Assembly (NCBI RefSeq): GCF_009617995.1 | Contig: NZ_CP044129.1 | Coordinates: 248,001-312,000 of the forward strand | Source of the DNA: Halomicrobium sp. LC1Hm | GTDB lineage: Archaea > Halobacteriota > Halobacteria > Halobacteriales > Haloarculaceae | Direction of reading: 5' to 3' | DNA length: 64,000 nucleotides | In this document: positions 9,670-18,522 of the stretch, piece after piece | Position numbering within the stretch: position 1 is the stretch's first letter | Layout of the letters: each line of letters starts with the position of its first letter | Position numbers and translations under genes: made by a program | Notes under the pieces: model-generated | Told to the model about the DNA's origin: nothing | Database searches by the model: none | The model's input: the letters and a program-made list of their open reading frames with translations, nothing else

Positions 9670-9719
9670 GCGCGCCGCCGTACGTCTCTTCGAGATACTC
9701 GACGATATCAGACCCACCG
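9670..9719 (-). pseudogene. Duplicated 3' fragment of the glutaredoxin gene
   Basis: The minus strand reads SDIVEYLEETYGGA and then runs into PLPAVT encoded by the adjacent repeat. The same peptide ends the intact glutaredoxin gene at 9847-10101. Several synonymous changes show that the duplication is not recent. It has no start. Confidence 0.75.
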
Positions 9720-9783
9720 TTTCCGCCTCGGGTCCGGTCACGCCGTTCCCGGACCGCTCGTCGCAAAACGTGGGCGAAAAGAC

Positions 9784-9808
9784 CGTCCACTCGCTTCGCT
9801 CGTGGACG
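9784..9808. repeat. Small hairpin of the CGTCCAC...GTGGACG type
   Basis: CGTCCAC and GTGGACG pair around an 11-base loop. It lies between the glutaredoxin fragment and the intact gene and resembles the hairpins found inserted in coding genes elsewhere in the window. Confidence 0.5.
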
Positions 9809-9817
9809 AAGAGGATT

Positions 9818-9871
9818 CCTTACGCTGCGCCGCCGTACGTCTTTCCTTACGCTGCGCCGCCGTACGTCTCT
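9818..9871. repeat. 27-bp tandem duplication at the glutaredoxin 3' end
   Basis: Two copies start with CCTTACGCTGCGCCGCCGTA at 9818 and 9845. The second contains the stop and last codons of the glutaredoxin gene (YGGAA). The first is an extra 3'-terminal unit outside the gene. Confidence 0.75.
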
Positions 9872-10101
9872 TCTAAGTACTCGACGATGTCATCGGACTC
9901 GGACATCCCATCGACGCCGTTGTCGGGGTCGACCAGGACCGGGACGCCGGTCTGGCCCGAGACCTCCTCGACCTCGGTGCGCTCGTCGTGAGAGCGCGGG
10001 ACCATGTGTGACTCGTAGTCGAGATCGAGTTCGTCGAGTTTGTCGATCACTTTCGCGCAATAGGGGCAGCCTTCCAGCTCGTACAGTTCGAGGTTCGTCA
10101 T
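9847..10101 (-). CDS. Glutaredoxin-family thiol oxidoreductase
   Basis: 84 residues with a thioredoxin fold. The active site CPYC is at 12-15 (LEGCPYCAKV), the cis-Pro segment GVPVLVD is at about 53-59, and a C-terminal helix contains SDDIVEYLEETYGG. It should act as a cytoplasmic dithiol/disulfide exchanger. Its 3' end has been duplicated twice downstream (tandem unit 9818-9844 and fragment 9670-9719). It lies 103 bases beyond the purine permease stop. Confidence 0.88.
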   Translation of the reverse strand: MTNLELYELEGCPYCAKVIDKLDELDLDYESHMVPRSHDERTEVEEVSGQTGVPVLVDPDNGVDGMSESDDIVEYLEETYGGAA

Positions 10102-10204
10102 CGAGAGAGGGTAGAAGCTCGCGGTATATCAGGACCACGGTGGTGTGTGGCGTCCGGACACAGCCACGCCGGCAGCGCCGAATCGCCAGCGAGAGCCACG
10201 TCGA

Positions 10205-11641
10205 TCAGAGCTGGCCGGCGAGGAGCCCGCTCGTGCGGACGAAGAAGTAGAAGACGAACGCGCCCGCGAGGACCCACTGGCCGGCGTGGACGTCGCTGGC
10301 TTCGCCCTGTGCCGCTTTGATGATCGGGTAGGAGATGATGCCGGCGGCGATACCGTAGGAGATCGAGTAGGTGAAGGGCATGATGAACATCGTCAGGCCG
10401 GCCGGAACCGACTGGGAGAGGTCCGACCAGTCGATGTCGGTGATGTTGGCGAGCATCAGCACCGCCACGACCACGAGCGCGATGTGGGAGGCGTGCAGCG
10501 GCACCGCCGCGGCGAGTGGCACGAGCGCCAGCGAGGCGAGAAAGAGCAGGGCGACGACGAGGGCCGTCAGTCCCGTCCGACCGCCCTCCTCGACGCCGGT
10601 CGAGGACTCGATGTAGGTCGTCACCGTCGAGGTGCCGATGATCCCGCCGACGGTCGTCCCGACGGCGTCGGCCATCAGCGGCCGGTCGATGTCGGGGAGG
10701 TTGCCGTCCTCGTCGAGGAAGCCCGCGATCTGGGAGACGCCGGTCAGCGTCCCGGCGGTGTCGAAGAAGTCCACGAAGAAGAACGTGAACACGATCAGCG
10801 AGAACCCAAGTGCGTCGACGTTCGAGAACCCGCGGAGGAACGCGCCGATCAGCGGCGTGATGTCGTACCCCGCCACCGAGTAGACCACGTCGGTCGTCCC
10901 CGTCAGTGAAGTGGGAGTGTAGAGGAAGACGCCCTCCAGCGACGGGACGGTGGGGTCGGCGGGCACGTAGCCCAGTGCGTCGGCAACGTAGGAGGCGAGC
11001 GTCGTGACGACAATCCCGATCACGATCGAGCCGGGCACGTCGGCGGCGTACAGCGCGAACGTCAGGAACAGGCCGACGACGGAGATGATCGCGATGGGGT
11101 CGGTGGCGAAGACGGGGTTGAACTGGAGGAAGGTCGCAGGGTCGGAAGCGACGACGTGCATCGCCTCCAGCCCGATGATCGCCAGGAACAGCCCGATCCC
11201 CGCTCCGACGGCGAACTTCACCGGTTTGGGGAACAGTCTGATGATGTACTCGCGGGCACCGGCCATCGTCAGGACGATGAACAGCACGCCCTCGACGACG
11301 ACGGCGGCGAGCGCGGTCTCCCAGGGGACATTGAGCCCCAGGACGACGGTGAACGCGAAGAAGGCGTTCAGGCCGAGCCCCGGTGCCTGCGCGAAGGGAC
11401 GGTTGGCGTAGAACGCCATCACGAGCGTCGCGACCGCCGCGGCGATGATCGTCACGACGGTGAGCATCTGTCTGGTCTGTGCGTCGGTCCGGCCAGCGAC
11501 GTCGATCGCTTGTCCTAGAATCGAGGGGTTGACGACGACGATGTAACTCATCGTCAGGAACGTCGTCAGACCGGCGAGCACCTCCGTCCGAACGTCGGTG
11601 TCGTGTTCGTCAAGTCCGAAGAATCGTTCGAATACGCCCAT
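10205..11641 (-). CDS. NCS2-family purine permease (AzgA-like)
   Basis: 478 residues with about 12-14 membrane segments. The opening FFGLDEHDTDVRTEVLAGLTT and the motifs PGLGLNAFFAF and FDTAGTLTGV are typical of the AzgA branch of nucleobase permeases, which take up hypoxanthine, adenine or guanine with protons. It sits next to pyrE and not far from a purine-type PRTase, which fits nucleobase salvage. The substrate is inferred from the family. Confidence 0.88.
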   Translation of the reverse strand: MGVFERFFGLDEHDTDVRTEVLAGLTTFLTMSYIVVVNPSILGQAIDVAGRTDAQTRQMLTVVTIIAAAVATLVMAFYANRPFAQAPGLGLNAFFAFTVVLGLNVPWETALAAVVVEGVLFIVLTMAGAREYIIRLFPKPVKFAVGAGIGLFLAIIGLEAMHVVASDPATFLQFNPVFATDPIAIISVVGLFLTFALYAADVPGSIVIGIVVTTLASYVADALGYVPADPTVPSLEGVFLYTPTSLTGTTDVVYSVAGYDITPLIGAFLRGFSNVDALGFSLIVFTFFFVDFFDTAGTLTGVSQIAGFLDEDGNLPDIDRPLMADAVGTTVGGIIGTSTVTTYIESSTGVEEGGRTGLTALVVALLFLASLALVPLAAAVPLHASHIALVVVAVLMLANITDIDWSDLSQSVPAGLTMFIMPFTYSISYGIAAGIISYPIIKAAQGEASDVHAGQWVLAGAFVFYFFVRTSGLLAGQL

Positions 11642-11719
11642 CTACCTGTCACTCAGTCTTGTCGCTGTTAAACGTGACGAGAACGGTGGCGACCAGTTAG
11701 TGTTTTGATGAGTGGGAGT

Positions 11720-12280
11720 TCACTCGGCAGCGTCGTCGGGCCGGTCGGCCAGCAGCTCCGACGCCGTCACGAGCGAGGACAGTTCGAGGTCGTGCTCGGC
11801 GAGGTTCTCGGCGGCACCCTCCTCGCGGTCGACGACGACGAGGACCCGGGAGACCGTCGCACCCGCCTCACGCAGTGCCTCGGCGGCGTCGACGGCGCTC
11901 TGGCCAGTCGTCGCGATGTCTTCGAGGATCACGACCTCCTCGCCCTCGGTGAGGTCGCCCTCGATGAGGTTGGCGGTGCCGTACTCCTTCTGTTGCTTGC
12001 GGGCGATGACGTACGGCGTGCCCGTCTCGACGCTGGTGACGGCCACCAGCGGGACCGCACCGAGTGCGACGCCCGCGAGCGTGGTGTCGTCGGCGTACCA
12101 GTCAGCCCCCGCGAGCGTCTCGGCGAAGGCCTCGCCGATCAGTGCCAGACACTCCGGGTTCGTCTCGAAGACGTACTTGTCGACGTAGTAGTCGCTGGTC
12201 CCACCGTGTGAGAGCTCGAACTCGCCGTACTTGACGGCGTCAGCGTCCCGCAGCGCGGCGATGAGTTCGTCGTTGGCCAT
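11720..12280 (-). CDS. pyrE: Orotate phosphoribosyltransferase
   Basis: 186 residues, normal length for archaeal OPRTase. It converts orotate and PRPP to OMP in pyrimidine synthesis. Seen: the substrate loop [16 protein letters not shown] at 21-36, [10 protein letters not shown] in the flexible-loop region, and the PRPP-binding motif [14 protein letters not shown] near 116-129. The acidic C-terminus is typical of halophiles. It lies 78 bases upstream of the permease on the same strand. Confidence 0.92.
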   Translation of the reverse strand: MANDELIAALRDADAVKYGEFELSHGGTSDYYVDKYVFETNPECLALIGEAFAETLAGADWYADDTTLAGVALGAVPLVAVTSVETGTPYVIARKQQKEYGTANLIEGDLTEGEEVVILEDIATTGQSAVDAAEALREAGATVSRVLVVVDREEGAAENLAEHDLELSSLVTASELLADRPDDAAE

Positions 12281-12343
12281 ACCGCCAGTCTGCGGTGTGG
12301 GCGCTAAAAGGCGTTGAAACGGCGTCGCCGGAGAAGGGCGGTG

Positions 12344-12520
12344 TCAGTTGCTGGAACTGCTGGCGATGATTCGGCGAGCCAGCACGAACCCGACACCACC
12401 GACGAGACCGACGACTATCGAACCGGCGAGTGGCCAGTCGAAGAGCCACCCAATCCCGAGATACGCGGTGGTAAAGAGCAGGATCGAGACTGCTGGGGCC
12501 ACCACGTCGCGGCGGTTCAT
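12344..12520 (-). CDS. 58-residue membrane protein downstream of the halocin-like gene
   Basis: ATG 12520 gives MNRRDVVAPAVSILLFTTAY with two hydrophobic helices (residues 9-27 and 30-50) and a short polar Ser-rich tail. It starts only 27 bases after the halocin-like precursor's stop on the same strand, so co-transcription is likely. No family is recognised. Its size and position fit a role in immunity, processing or export of the peptide, but that is inference only. Confidence 0.65.
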   Translation of the reverse strand: MNRRDVVAPAVSILLFTTAYLGIGWLFDWPLAGSIVVGLVGGVGFVLARRIIASSSSN

Positions 12521-12547
12521 AGGTGATTACTTGGAGCAATCACAGTG

Positions 12548-13555
12548 TTACGTCGAGTGAGTCTCGAGAGGGTTGTCCTCGCAGTAATCACCGTAGTAAC
12601 ACGCCGCCTCGATACCGTAGTCTGCGCCACACCCTGCGCCGACGAAGCGGTCTTCTGCTGCCGAGAGAATGCCACAGAGCGTCCCGACGATCGCACCGCA
12701 CGCGATCCCTGGCGCACCACCAGCTAAGCCGGCCGCAGCGCAGATCAGAGCAGCACCAACGGAACAACCGAGCGCGCAAACGGAGTTGCCGATCGTCGTA
12801 CACGCCCAGCAGATGTTCGATTCGGCGGTAGAGATCCCCTCTGGTGACGGAACCGACCCGTTACCAGAACCCGGTTCGACGGCGACGGCAGCGCTCGCCG
12901 AGCCCGACCGGACCTCGCCGTCGTCGGTGTAGTACGTCGTCGACGAGACGGTAAAGTCGACGGCTTCGGCCTCCGCAGCGGTGAGGCCGTCGACGCCCTC
13001 GTGGCCCTCGGCGCGTTCGGTGACGATCGCCCGGCCGGAGACGACAGTCCCCGCTTTGAGTACGACGGCGATGCTGTCGTGTCCCGTCTCGCCGCTGGAT
13101 CGATTGTCCGACTCGTCAGTCGTCGGTCGGAGCGCGATACCGACGATCTCGTGGGCAGTCCCGTCTTGATCTTCGACTCGGACGACGGTCGTGTCGTCGG
13201 TGTCCGGGAACAGAGACTGTTCGGCACGGACTCGATCACTGAGCTGCTGGTACACCCGCGAGGTCAAAGCAGCCGAGACGGCGCGGCGTTCGTCGGCACC
13301 CGAGACGACCTCTGGGTCGACACTCACCTCAGAGGGAGACGCTGGTTCGTCTGCAGAGGCCGAACCGACACCCACGAGGGCACCGACACTCCCGCCGACG
13401 ATCTTGATCGCCGCACGTCGGTCGACGTTCGTCGGTCCGTCCTCACGCAGATCGTTCAGGGACGACCACGCCTCGACACAACCGCCTCCGTCGTTGACTG
13501 CCGCGTCGATTTCGTCTCGGTGTGCATCCACTGCTGGGTTGTCGTTCTCGCTCAT
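12548..13555 (-). CDS. Halocin C8-like peptide antibiotic precursor
   Basis: 335 residues from ATG 13555. The leader is Tat-like: NVDRRAAIKIVGGSVGALVG, with RR at 46-47. Residues 75-240 form an acidic middle domain comparable to the HalI immunity part of halocin C8 precursors. The C-terminal 90 residues are small, hydrophobic and Cys-rich, with Cys at 249, 252, 260, 264, 272, 286, 294, 309, 319 and 325. The spacing 3-8-4-8-14-8-15-10-6 nearly equals that of mature halocin C8 as I remember it (3-8-4-8-14-8-9-9-6). Cleavage would fall near residue 245. An in-frame ATG at 13573 is possible, but the TATA box places transcription start inside or after it. Confidence 0.85.
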   Translation of the reverse strand: MSENDNPAVDAHRDEIDAAVNDGGGCVEAWSSLNDLREDGPTNVDRRAAIKIVGGSVGALVGVGSASADEPASPSEVSVDPEVVSGADERRAVSAALTSRVYQQLSDRVRAEQSLFPDTDDTTVVRVEDQDGTAHEIVGIALRPTTDESDNRSSGETGHDSIAVVLKAGTVVSGRAIVTERAEGHEGVDGLTAAEAEAVDFTVSSTTYYTDDGEVRSGSASAAVAVEPGSGNGSVPSPEGISTAESNICWACTTIGNSVCALGCSVGAALICAAAGLAGGAPGIACGAIVGTLCGILSAAEDRFVGAGCGADYGIEAACYYGDYCEDNPLETHST

Positions 13556-13582
13556 CTTCGTCCTGGAATACATATAGAGGTC

Positions 13583-13594
13583 ACATAAATTTAT
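13583..13594 (-). promoter_or_regulatory. TATA box of the halocin-like gene
   Basis: ATAAATTTATGT on the minus strand lies about 30 bases before the ATG at 13555, giving a leader of only a few bases. A second AT-rich block (TTATAAATC, about 13602-13610) lies further upstream. Confidence 0.5.
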
Positions 13595-13746
13595 TTCTTA
13601 GATTTATAACGTAATTATTTGTTGGCTGGTAGGCTATCGATTTCGTCTACCGAGTCGGATCTGCCGATCGAGAAATCGTCCGGTACACCCAACAGACGGT
13701 GCGTCTGACCGGACAACGAGTCGCCACACGTTGCTACAGAACGGCA

Positions 13747-14436
13747 CTACAGGAGCCGCCAGCCGCCGTCGGCCCACTCGATCACGTCGCGTCGCTCCAT
13801 CTCGGTCAGCACCTCGTCGAGGCGGTTGGGCTGGGCGATCTCCATCTGGATGCGTTCGACGCCGTGGTACTCGCGAAACAGCTGTCGCAGGTCGTCCTCG
13901 TCGTGGACTCGCTGGTCGCTCTTTGCCATCAGTCCCGAGAGGAGTTCGATCATGTCCTCGACGAAGTTCCAGGGGTAGACGACCCAGGTCCACTCTTCGA
14001 GGCGCTCGCCGACGAAATCGGGCTCGTGCTTGCTGGTGTCGAGCAACTGGAGCGTGGCCGTCCGGACGCTGGCGGGGTCTGCCTCGCGGACGTAGTCGGC
14101 GGCGGTCTGGATCGACTCGCCGGTGTCGGCGATGTCGTCGACGACCAGCACGTCCTTGCCGGCGACGGAGTCGTCGGGCATCGGATACTTGATCTGGGCC
14201 TCCTGGCCGGACTGGGCCGTGCCGACGTAGTGTTCGACCTTCAGACTCGTCAGGTCGTCCAGTCCGAGGAAGTCACAGAGACAGCGCCCGCCGAACCAGC
14301 CCCCGCGGGCCAGCGCGACGACCACGTCCGGTTCGAAGTCCGCGGCCTTCACGTCGTTGGCGACGTGGCGACACAGGCCGTAGATGTACTCCCAGTTGGT
14401 GATGGTACACGAGAACTCCTCGGGGAGATCGCTCAT
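13747..14436 (-). CDS. Phosphoribosyltransferase with C-terminal winged-helix-like extension
   Basis: 229 residues from ATG 14436. The PRPP-binding motif DVLVVDDIADTGES is at about 95-108, and ALARGGWFGGR near 42-52 is typical of xanthine/guanine-type PRTases. The last 60 residues (from LMAKSDQRVHDEDDLRQLF) form a separate helical domain, possibly DNA-binding. A purine-salvage role (base plus PRPP to nucleotide) is likely; a regulatory role is possible. Bases 13595-13746 contain the halocin-gene upstream region and no other gene. Confidence 0.82.
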   Translation of the reverse strand: MSDLPEEFSCTITNWEYIYGLCRHVANDVKAADFEPDVVVALARGGWFGGRCLCDFLGLDDLTSLKVEHYVGTAQSGQEAQIKYPMPDDSVAGKDVLVVDDIADTGESIQTAADYVREADPASVRTATLQLLDTSKHEPDFVGERLEEWTWVVYPWNFVEDMIELLSGLMAKSDQRVHDEDDLRQLFREYHGVERIQMEIAQPNRLDEVLTEMERRDVIEWADGGWRLL

Positions 14437-14501
14437 ACACGACCTGCGTGTGCGGGCGACCTTAAGCCGATTGCAACGGGTAGCGACCGCGAACGCTGGC
14501 G

Positions 14502-15911
14502 TCACTCCGGCGTCGGAGCGGGCGCGCGCGGCAGGACGACGGTGATCGTGTTGCCCGTCTCGTCGCTGGTGACGAACTCGACCCGCCCGTCCGAGAGGTC
14601 GACGATCCAGTACACCAGCCACAGCCCCAGCCCGGTGCTGTGGTACACGTCGCTCATCGGTTTGTCGCCGGTCAGCACGCGGTACTCGAACTCGGGCAGG
14701 GGCGGGCAGTCGTCGTCGATCCGGATCTCGACCTCGTTGTCGCGAACGCGCCCGGAGATCCGGACGGTCGGGGCGTCGCTGTCGGCGTGTTTGACGGCGT
14801 TCTCGATCAGCTCCGAGAGCGCGACCTCGACCTCCGAGAGCGCGCTCGCGACCAGTCCGTCGGCGAGCGTCGTCTCGATCGTGGCCGCCGGGTAGCGAAC
14901 GCGGACGCTCGCGAGCGCGGCGTCGACGGCGTCTGCCACGTCGACGGTCGTCGGACAGGCGGGCGACCGAAAGAGGTGCAGCGTCTCGCGTTGCTTTTCG
15001 GTCGTCTGGAGGAGCGCCTCGCCGACCCGCCGGATGACGGCGGCCCGTTCCGGGGCGTCGACCTCGGGGTCGTCGGCGATCAGCTCCGCCTGCCCGAGGA
15101 TGGTCGTCATGTCGTTGCGAATGTTGTGTCGCAGGAGGTTGTCGACGACGGCGAGCTGGCGCTCCCGGCGGTTGCGATCGGTCACGTCCCGGGTGAACCC
15201 GACGATGCGGACGACTTCCCCGTCCTCGACGATCGGCTCCGCCTGGACCCACACCCAGCGGTTGTAGTTCTCGCCAGGATTGACCCGGTACTCCATGTCG
15301 ACCGATTCGCCCCGAGAGAGGGCCGCCATCGAACGGCGAACCGCCGGCACGTCCTCGGGGTAGACACGATCGATGAAGGCGTCGACATCCGCCTCGACGG
15401 CGTCGATCGAGCCGCCGTAGACGGACTCGTAGGCCGGGTTGAGAAAGAGCAGCTCCGACCAGTCGCCGCTGAACATCCAGAGGACGTCGTCGGTGTTTGC
15501 CGCAAGCTCCCGCAGCCGGGTCTCGGTCTGGTCGCGCTCCCGTTCGGCCGCGATCCGGTCGGAGATGTCCCGCGTGCTGACGACGTACCCGCCCAGTTCC
15601 GAGTCCGTCAGGTTCGACATCCGACTCTCCAGCCACACCCACCCACCCCCACGCTGGCGGTGACGATACTCGACGGTCACGTCGACGAACTCGTCGTCGA
15701 CGGTGATCGTCTCCTCGAAGCGGGCCCGAACGTGGTCTCGATCGGACGGATGCATGTACCCGAAGGCGTTCTCGCCGACCAGATCGTCGGGATCGTACCC
15801 CAGAATCGACTTCGCCGCTCGATTGAGGTACTGGTAGGTCCCGTCCCGGTCGACGACGGCGATCTTGTCCTGGGCGTAGTCGAGGAGCACCCGATCGACC
15901 GGAGGGTTCAT
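14502..15911 (-). CDS. PAS-domain sensor histidine kinase
   Basis: 469 residues from ATG 15911. Two PAS domains (about 6-115 and 125-245, each with its PAC segment: GGGWVWLESRMSN and YNRWVWVQAEPI) are followed by a HisKA-like H-box (LLRHNIRND, near 265) and an HATPase domain with N-box ENAVKHA and G-box GLGLWLVYW. There are no membrane segments, so it senses a cytoplasmic signal. No response regulator is adjacent, as is common in haloarchaea. It is divergent from the phosphohexomutase at 16035. Confidence 0.88.
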   Translation of the reverse strand: MNPPVDRVLLDYAQDKIAVVDRDGTYQYLNRAAKSILGYDPDDLVGENAFGYMHPSDRDHVRARFEETITVDDEFVDVTVEYRHRQRGGGWVWLESRMSNLTDSELGGYVVSTRDISDRIAAERERDQTETRLRELAANTDDVLWMFSGDWSELLFLNPAYESVYGGSIDAVEADVDAFIDRVYPEDVPAVRRSMAALSRGESVDMEYRVNPGENYNRWVWVQAEPIVEDGEVVRIVGFTRDVTDRNRRERQLAVVDNLLRHNIRNDMTTILGQAELIADDPEVDAPERAAVIRRVGEALLQTTEKQRETLHLFRSPACPTTVDVADAVDAALASVRVRYPAATIETTLADGLVASALSEVEVALSELIENAVKHADSDAPTVRISGRVRDNEVEIRIDDDCPPLPEFEYRVLTGDKPMSDVYHSTGLGLWLVYWIVDLSDGRVEFVTSDETGNTITVVLPRAPAPTPE

Positions 15912-16034
15912 ATCAGCGTGTATACACTGCGTGCGGGCAAAAGGATGGTGGTCGTTCACATGTATCGAGGGCCAGTCGTCGAAAGCGACGGAGGCGGTAG
16001 CCCTAAGCCGGTCGGCACACGAGTGCCCAGCGAG

Positions 16035-17399
16035 ATGCACGTCTTCGGGTCCAGCGGCGTCAGAGGTGTGGCAAACGAGGAGGTGACACCAGCGTACGTC
16101 CTACAGATCGCGCAGGCGACCGGCTCGGTGTGGGACGCCGACCGAATCGCGCTGGCACGAGACACGCGGACCAGCGGGGAGATGCTCGCGGACGCCGCGG
16201 CCAGCGGGCTGGCCAGCACCGGCCACGCCGTCGACCTGCTCGGCGAAGCGCCGACGCCCGCCCTCCAGGCCTACTGTGCCCGTCACGGCGTCCCCGGGAT
16301 GATGATAACGGCCTCGCACAACCCGCCAGCGTACAACGGCGTCAAGCTGATCGGCGCGGACGGGGTCGAACTCGACAGGCCCGTCCTCGACGACATCGAG
16401 GATCGCCTCGAAGCCACGGAGTTCGACACCGTCCAGTGGGACGGGCTGGGCCGGACAAGGGCGGTCGAGGGTGCCGGCGACGACTACAGTACCGAAGTTC
16501 TCGACGCCGTCGACCGGACGGCGATCGCGGCGGCGGAGCTGACCGTGGTCGTGGACCCGGGCCACGGAGCCGGCTGTCACACCAGCCCGAGGTTCCTGCG
16601 AGAGCTTGGCTGTACCGTCCACACCGTCAACGCCCAGCCCGACGGCCACTTCCCAGGCCGCGACCCGGAACCGATCGATCCACACCTCGCCGACCTGCGA
16701 GAGTACGTCCGCACGACCGACGCCGACCTCGGCATCGCACACGACGGCGACGCCGACCGTGCGGTGTTCGTCGACGAGACGGGGACGACGATCAACGGCG
16801 ACGCCGCACTCGCGGCACTCGTCGAGGCGACCGTCGAGCCCGGCGATCACGTCGTCTCGGCGGTCAACGCCTCACAGCGCCTCGTCGACGTTGTCGAGGC
16901 CGCCGACGCCGAGCTGACGCTGACCCGGATCGGCTCGACGTACCTCATCACGCAGATCCAGCAGCTCCGGGCGGCGGGCGAGACCGTCAGCGTCGCGGGC
17001 GAGGGCAACGGCGGCATCATCTTCCCGGGCTACCGGATCGCCCGCGACGGGGCCTACACCGCCGGGAAGTTCCTCGAACTCGTCGCAGAGGAACCCGCCA
17101 GCGAGATCGCCGCCCGCTTCGACGACTACGTCAACGTCCGCGCGGCCGTCGAGTACGAAGACGAGACAGAGCGCGCGGCGATGCTCGACGCCGTCGAAGC
17201 GGCCGCCACCGAGGCCGTCGCGGACCTCGATACGACCGACGGCTACCGGCTGAAGTACGGCGACGGGTGGGCGCTTGCCCGCCCGTCCGGAACCGAGCCC
17301 GTCGTCCGGATCTACGCCGAGGCCCACACCCAGGGGCGGGCAGACGAGCTGCTGTCGACCTTCGCCGACCCGATCGATCGAGTCCGCGAAGACGGGTGA
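16035..17399 (+). CDS. Phosphohexomutase (phosphoglucosamine/phosphomannomutase family)
   Basis: 454 residues from ATG 16035 (MHVFGSSGVRGVANEE). All four domains are visible: the catalytic phosphoserine loop TASHNPPAYNGVK at about 96-108, the Mg loop DGDADR at about 237-242, the sugar-specificity loop GEGNGGIIF near 321, and the phosphate loop RPSGTEPVVRIY near 420. It interconverts hexose 1- and 6-phosphates, probably GlcN-6-P/GlcN-1-P or mannose. It is one of three paralogues in the window (also 35777 and 40838). Its stop lies 4 bases from that of the convergent gene. Confidence 0.88.
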   Translation: MHVFGSSGVRGVANEEVTPAYVLQIAQATGSVWDADRIALARDTRTSGEMLADAAASGLASTGHAVDLLGEAPTPALQAYCARHGVPGMMITASHNPPAYNGVKLIGADGVELDRPVLDDIEDRLEATEFDTVQWDGLGRTRAVEGAGDDYSTEVLDAVDRTAIAAAELTVVVDPGHGAGCHTSPRFLRELGCTVHTVNAQPDGHFPGRDPEPIDPHLADLREYVRTTDADLGIAHDGDADRAVFVDETGTTINGDAALAALVEATVEPGDHVVSAVNASQRLVDVVEAADAELTLTRIGSTYLITQIQQLRAAGETVSVAGEGNGGIIFPGYRIARDGAYTAGKFLELVAEEPASEIAARFDDYVNVRAAVEYEDETERAAMLDAVEAAATEAVADLDTTDGYRLKYGDGWALARPSGTEPVVRIYAEAHTQGRADELLSTFADPIDRVREDG

Positions 17400-17403
17400 G
17401 CGA

Positions 17404-18522
17404 TCACGCCAGCGGCGACAGCTCGTCGAGCGCGTCACGGAGCGCGTCGCGCTCGGCACGCAGGTCGGCGAGTTCGTCCGCGACCGCGCCCGTCCGGAGC
17501 CGTTCTCGCTCCGCGTCGGTCAGACGCTCGCGAGCGACGGCACTGTCTCGCAGCCGATCGTAGTCCGACCGGCGAGTGAGCGCCCGGACGGCCCGCAGGT
17601 CGCTCACCACGTCCGGGGCGAACCGGGCGACGACCGAGATCCGTTCGTTGCACTGCCAGCGAAGCGTGTCGGCGGCGGGCGGGGGCCAGCCGACGGTTAG
17701 GGGGTCGGCATCGAGCCGTTCGAGGTAGGTCTGGCGGGTTGCGACGGATCGCTTGAGGGCGTCGGCGTCCGCGACGTAGTGGTCCAGCTTCGACCGCGAG
17801 TACGCCGCGTACGCGAGCAGCTGCGGGATCGGCTCGGTGCCCGCCTCGTGGCCGTGGACGTACGCCAGCAGGTCCTCGGGCGGTTCGCGAAACGGGACCA
17901 GCGGGTACAGCGCCGTCGTCTCGACGAAGTCGAGTACCTCGCGGGCCGACGCGTTCGATCGGAAGGCGTCGAACGCGTCGGTGACGGCCTCGTCGTAGCG
18001 CTCGATGGGCTCGCGGAGCCGCTCGGTCGGCGCGTCGAGGTCGGCCTCGCCAAGTTCGACCAGGCGCTCGCGGTCGTCGATCTGGTCCCCGACGGTGTCG
18101 AGGCGACGCCGCGCGGCGCGTCTGGCCTCCCCGTAGCGCTCGCGGGCGTCCTCCCACTCGACGAGGGGGTCGACCGTCTCCGCGGCGGCGTCGATGCGCT
18201 CGCGGACGGCCGCGAAGTCGTCCTCGGTGAGCCGGCGCTGCTGGAGGCGCTCGTCGATCTCCTCGAAGACGGTCCGCTCTGGCAGCTCCTCGTCAAGGTC
18301 GTTCGTGAAGTGGGCGATCCGGTCCTGGAACTCGATGAAGGCCGCGAAGTCGCCGTCGCCGGTCGCCCGGCCCTCGTACTCCGTCAGCAGCGCGCGAAGC
18401 TCCTCGCAGGCCGTCTGGAGTGCCCGGAGCGCGTCCTCGCCGACCGCATCCACGCGCTCGCGGGCCGCCCGCCGGTCGGCGTCGGCCCGCCGGAGTCGCG
18501 TGACCGCGTCAGCGTCGGTCAT
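17404..18522 (-). CDS. Haloarchaeal coiled-coil protein (DUF7118-like)
   Basis: 372 residues, almost entirely helical and charged, with long coiled coils at about 1-50, 85-160 and 310-368 and a more conserved centre (ATTALYPLVPFREPPEDLLAYV). No membrane segment is present. Homologues that I recall are haloarchaeal proteins of unknown function. Its ATG directly follows the hisI stop, so it is the last gene of the pibD-hisI transcription unit. Confidence 0.75.
   Translation of the reverse strand: MTDADAVTRLRRADADRRAARERVDAVGEDALRALQTACEELRALLTEYEGRATGDGDFAAFIEFQDRIAHFTNDLDEELPERTVFEEIDERLQQRRLTEDDFAAVRERIDAAAETVDPLVEWEDARERYGEARRAARRRLDTVGDQIDDRERLVELGEADLDAPTERLREPIERYDEAVTDAFDAFRSNASAREVLDFVETTALYPLVPFREPPEDLLAYVHGHEAGTEPIPQLLAYAAYSRSKLDHYVADADALKRSVATRQTYLERLDADPLTVGWPPPAADTLRWQCNERISVVARFAPDVVSDLRAVRALTRRSDYDRLRDSAVARERLTDAERERLRTGAVADELADLRAERDALRDALDELSPLA

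Noticed and set aside
13747-15642. Single 631-residue minus-strand protein covering the PRTase and part of the kinase
   Set aside because: Only its last 229 residues are a PRTase. The rest is the antisense or alternate frame of the PAS kinase, which has its own start and stop.
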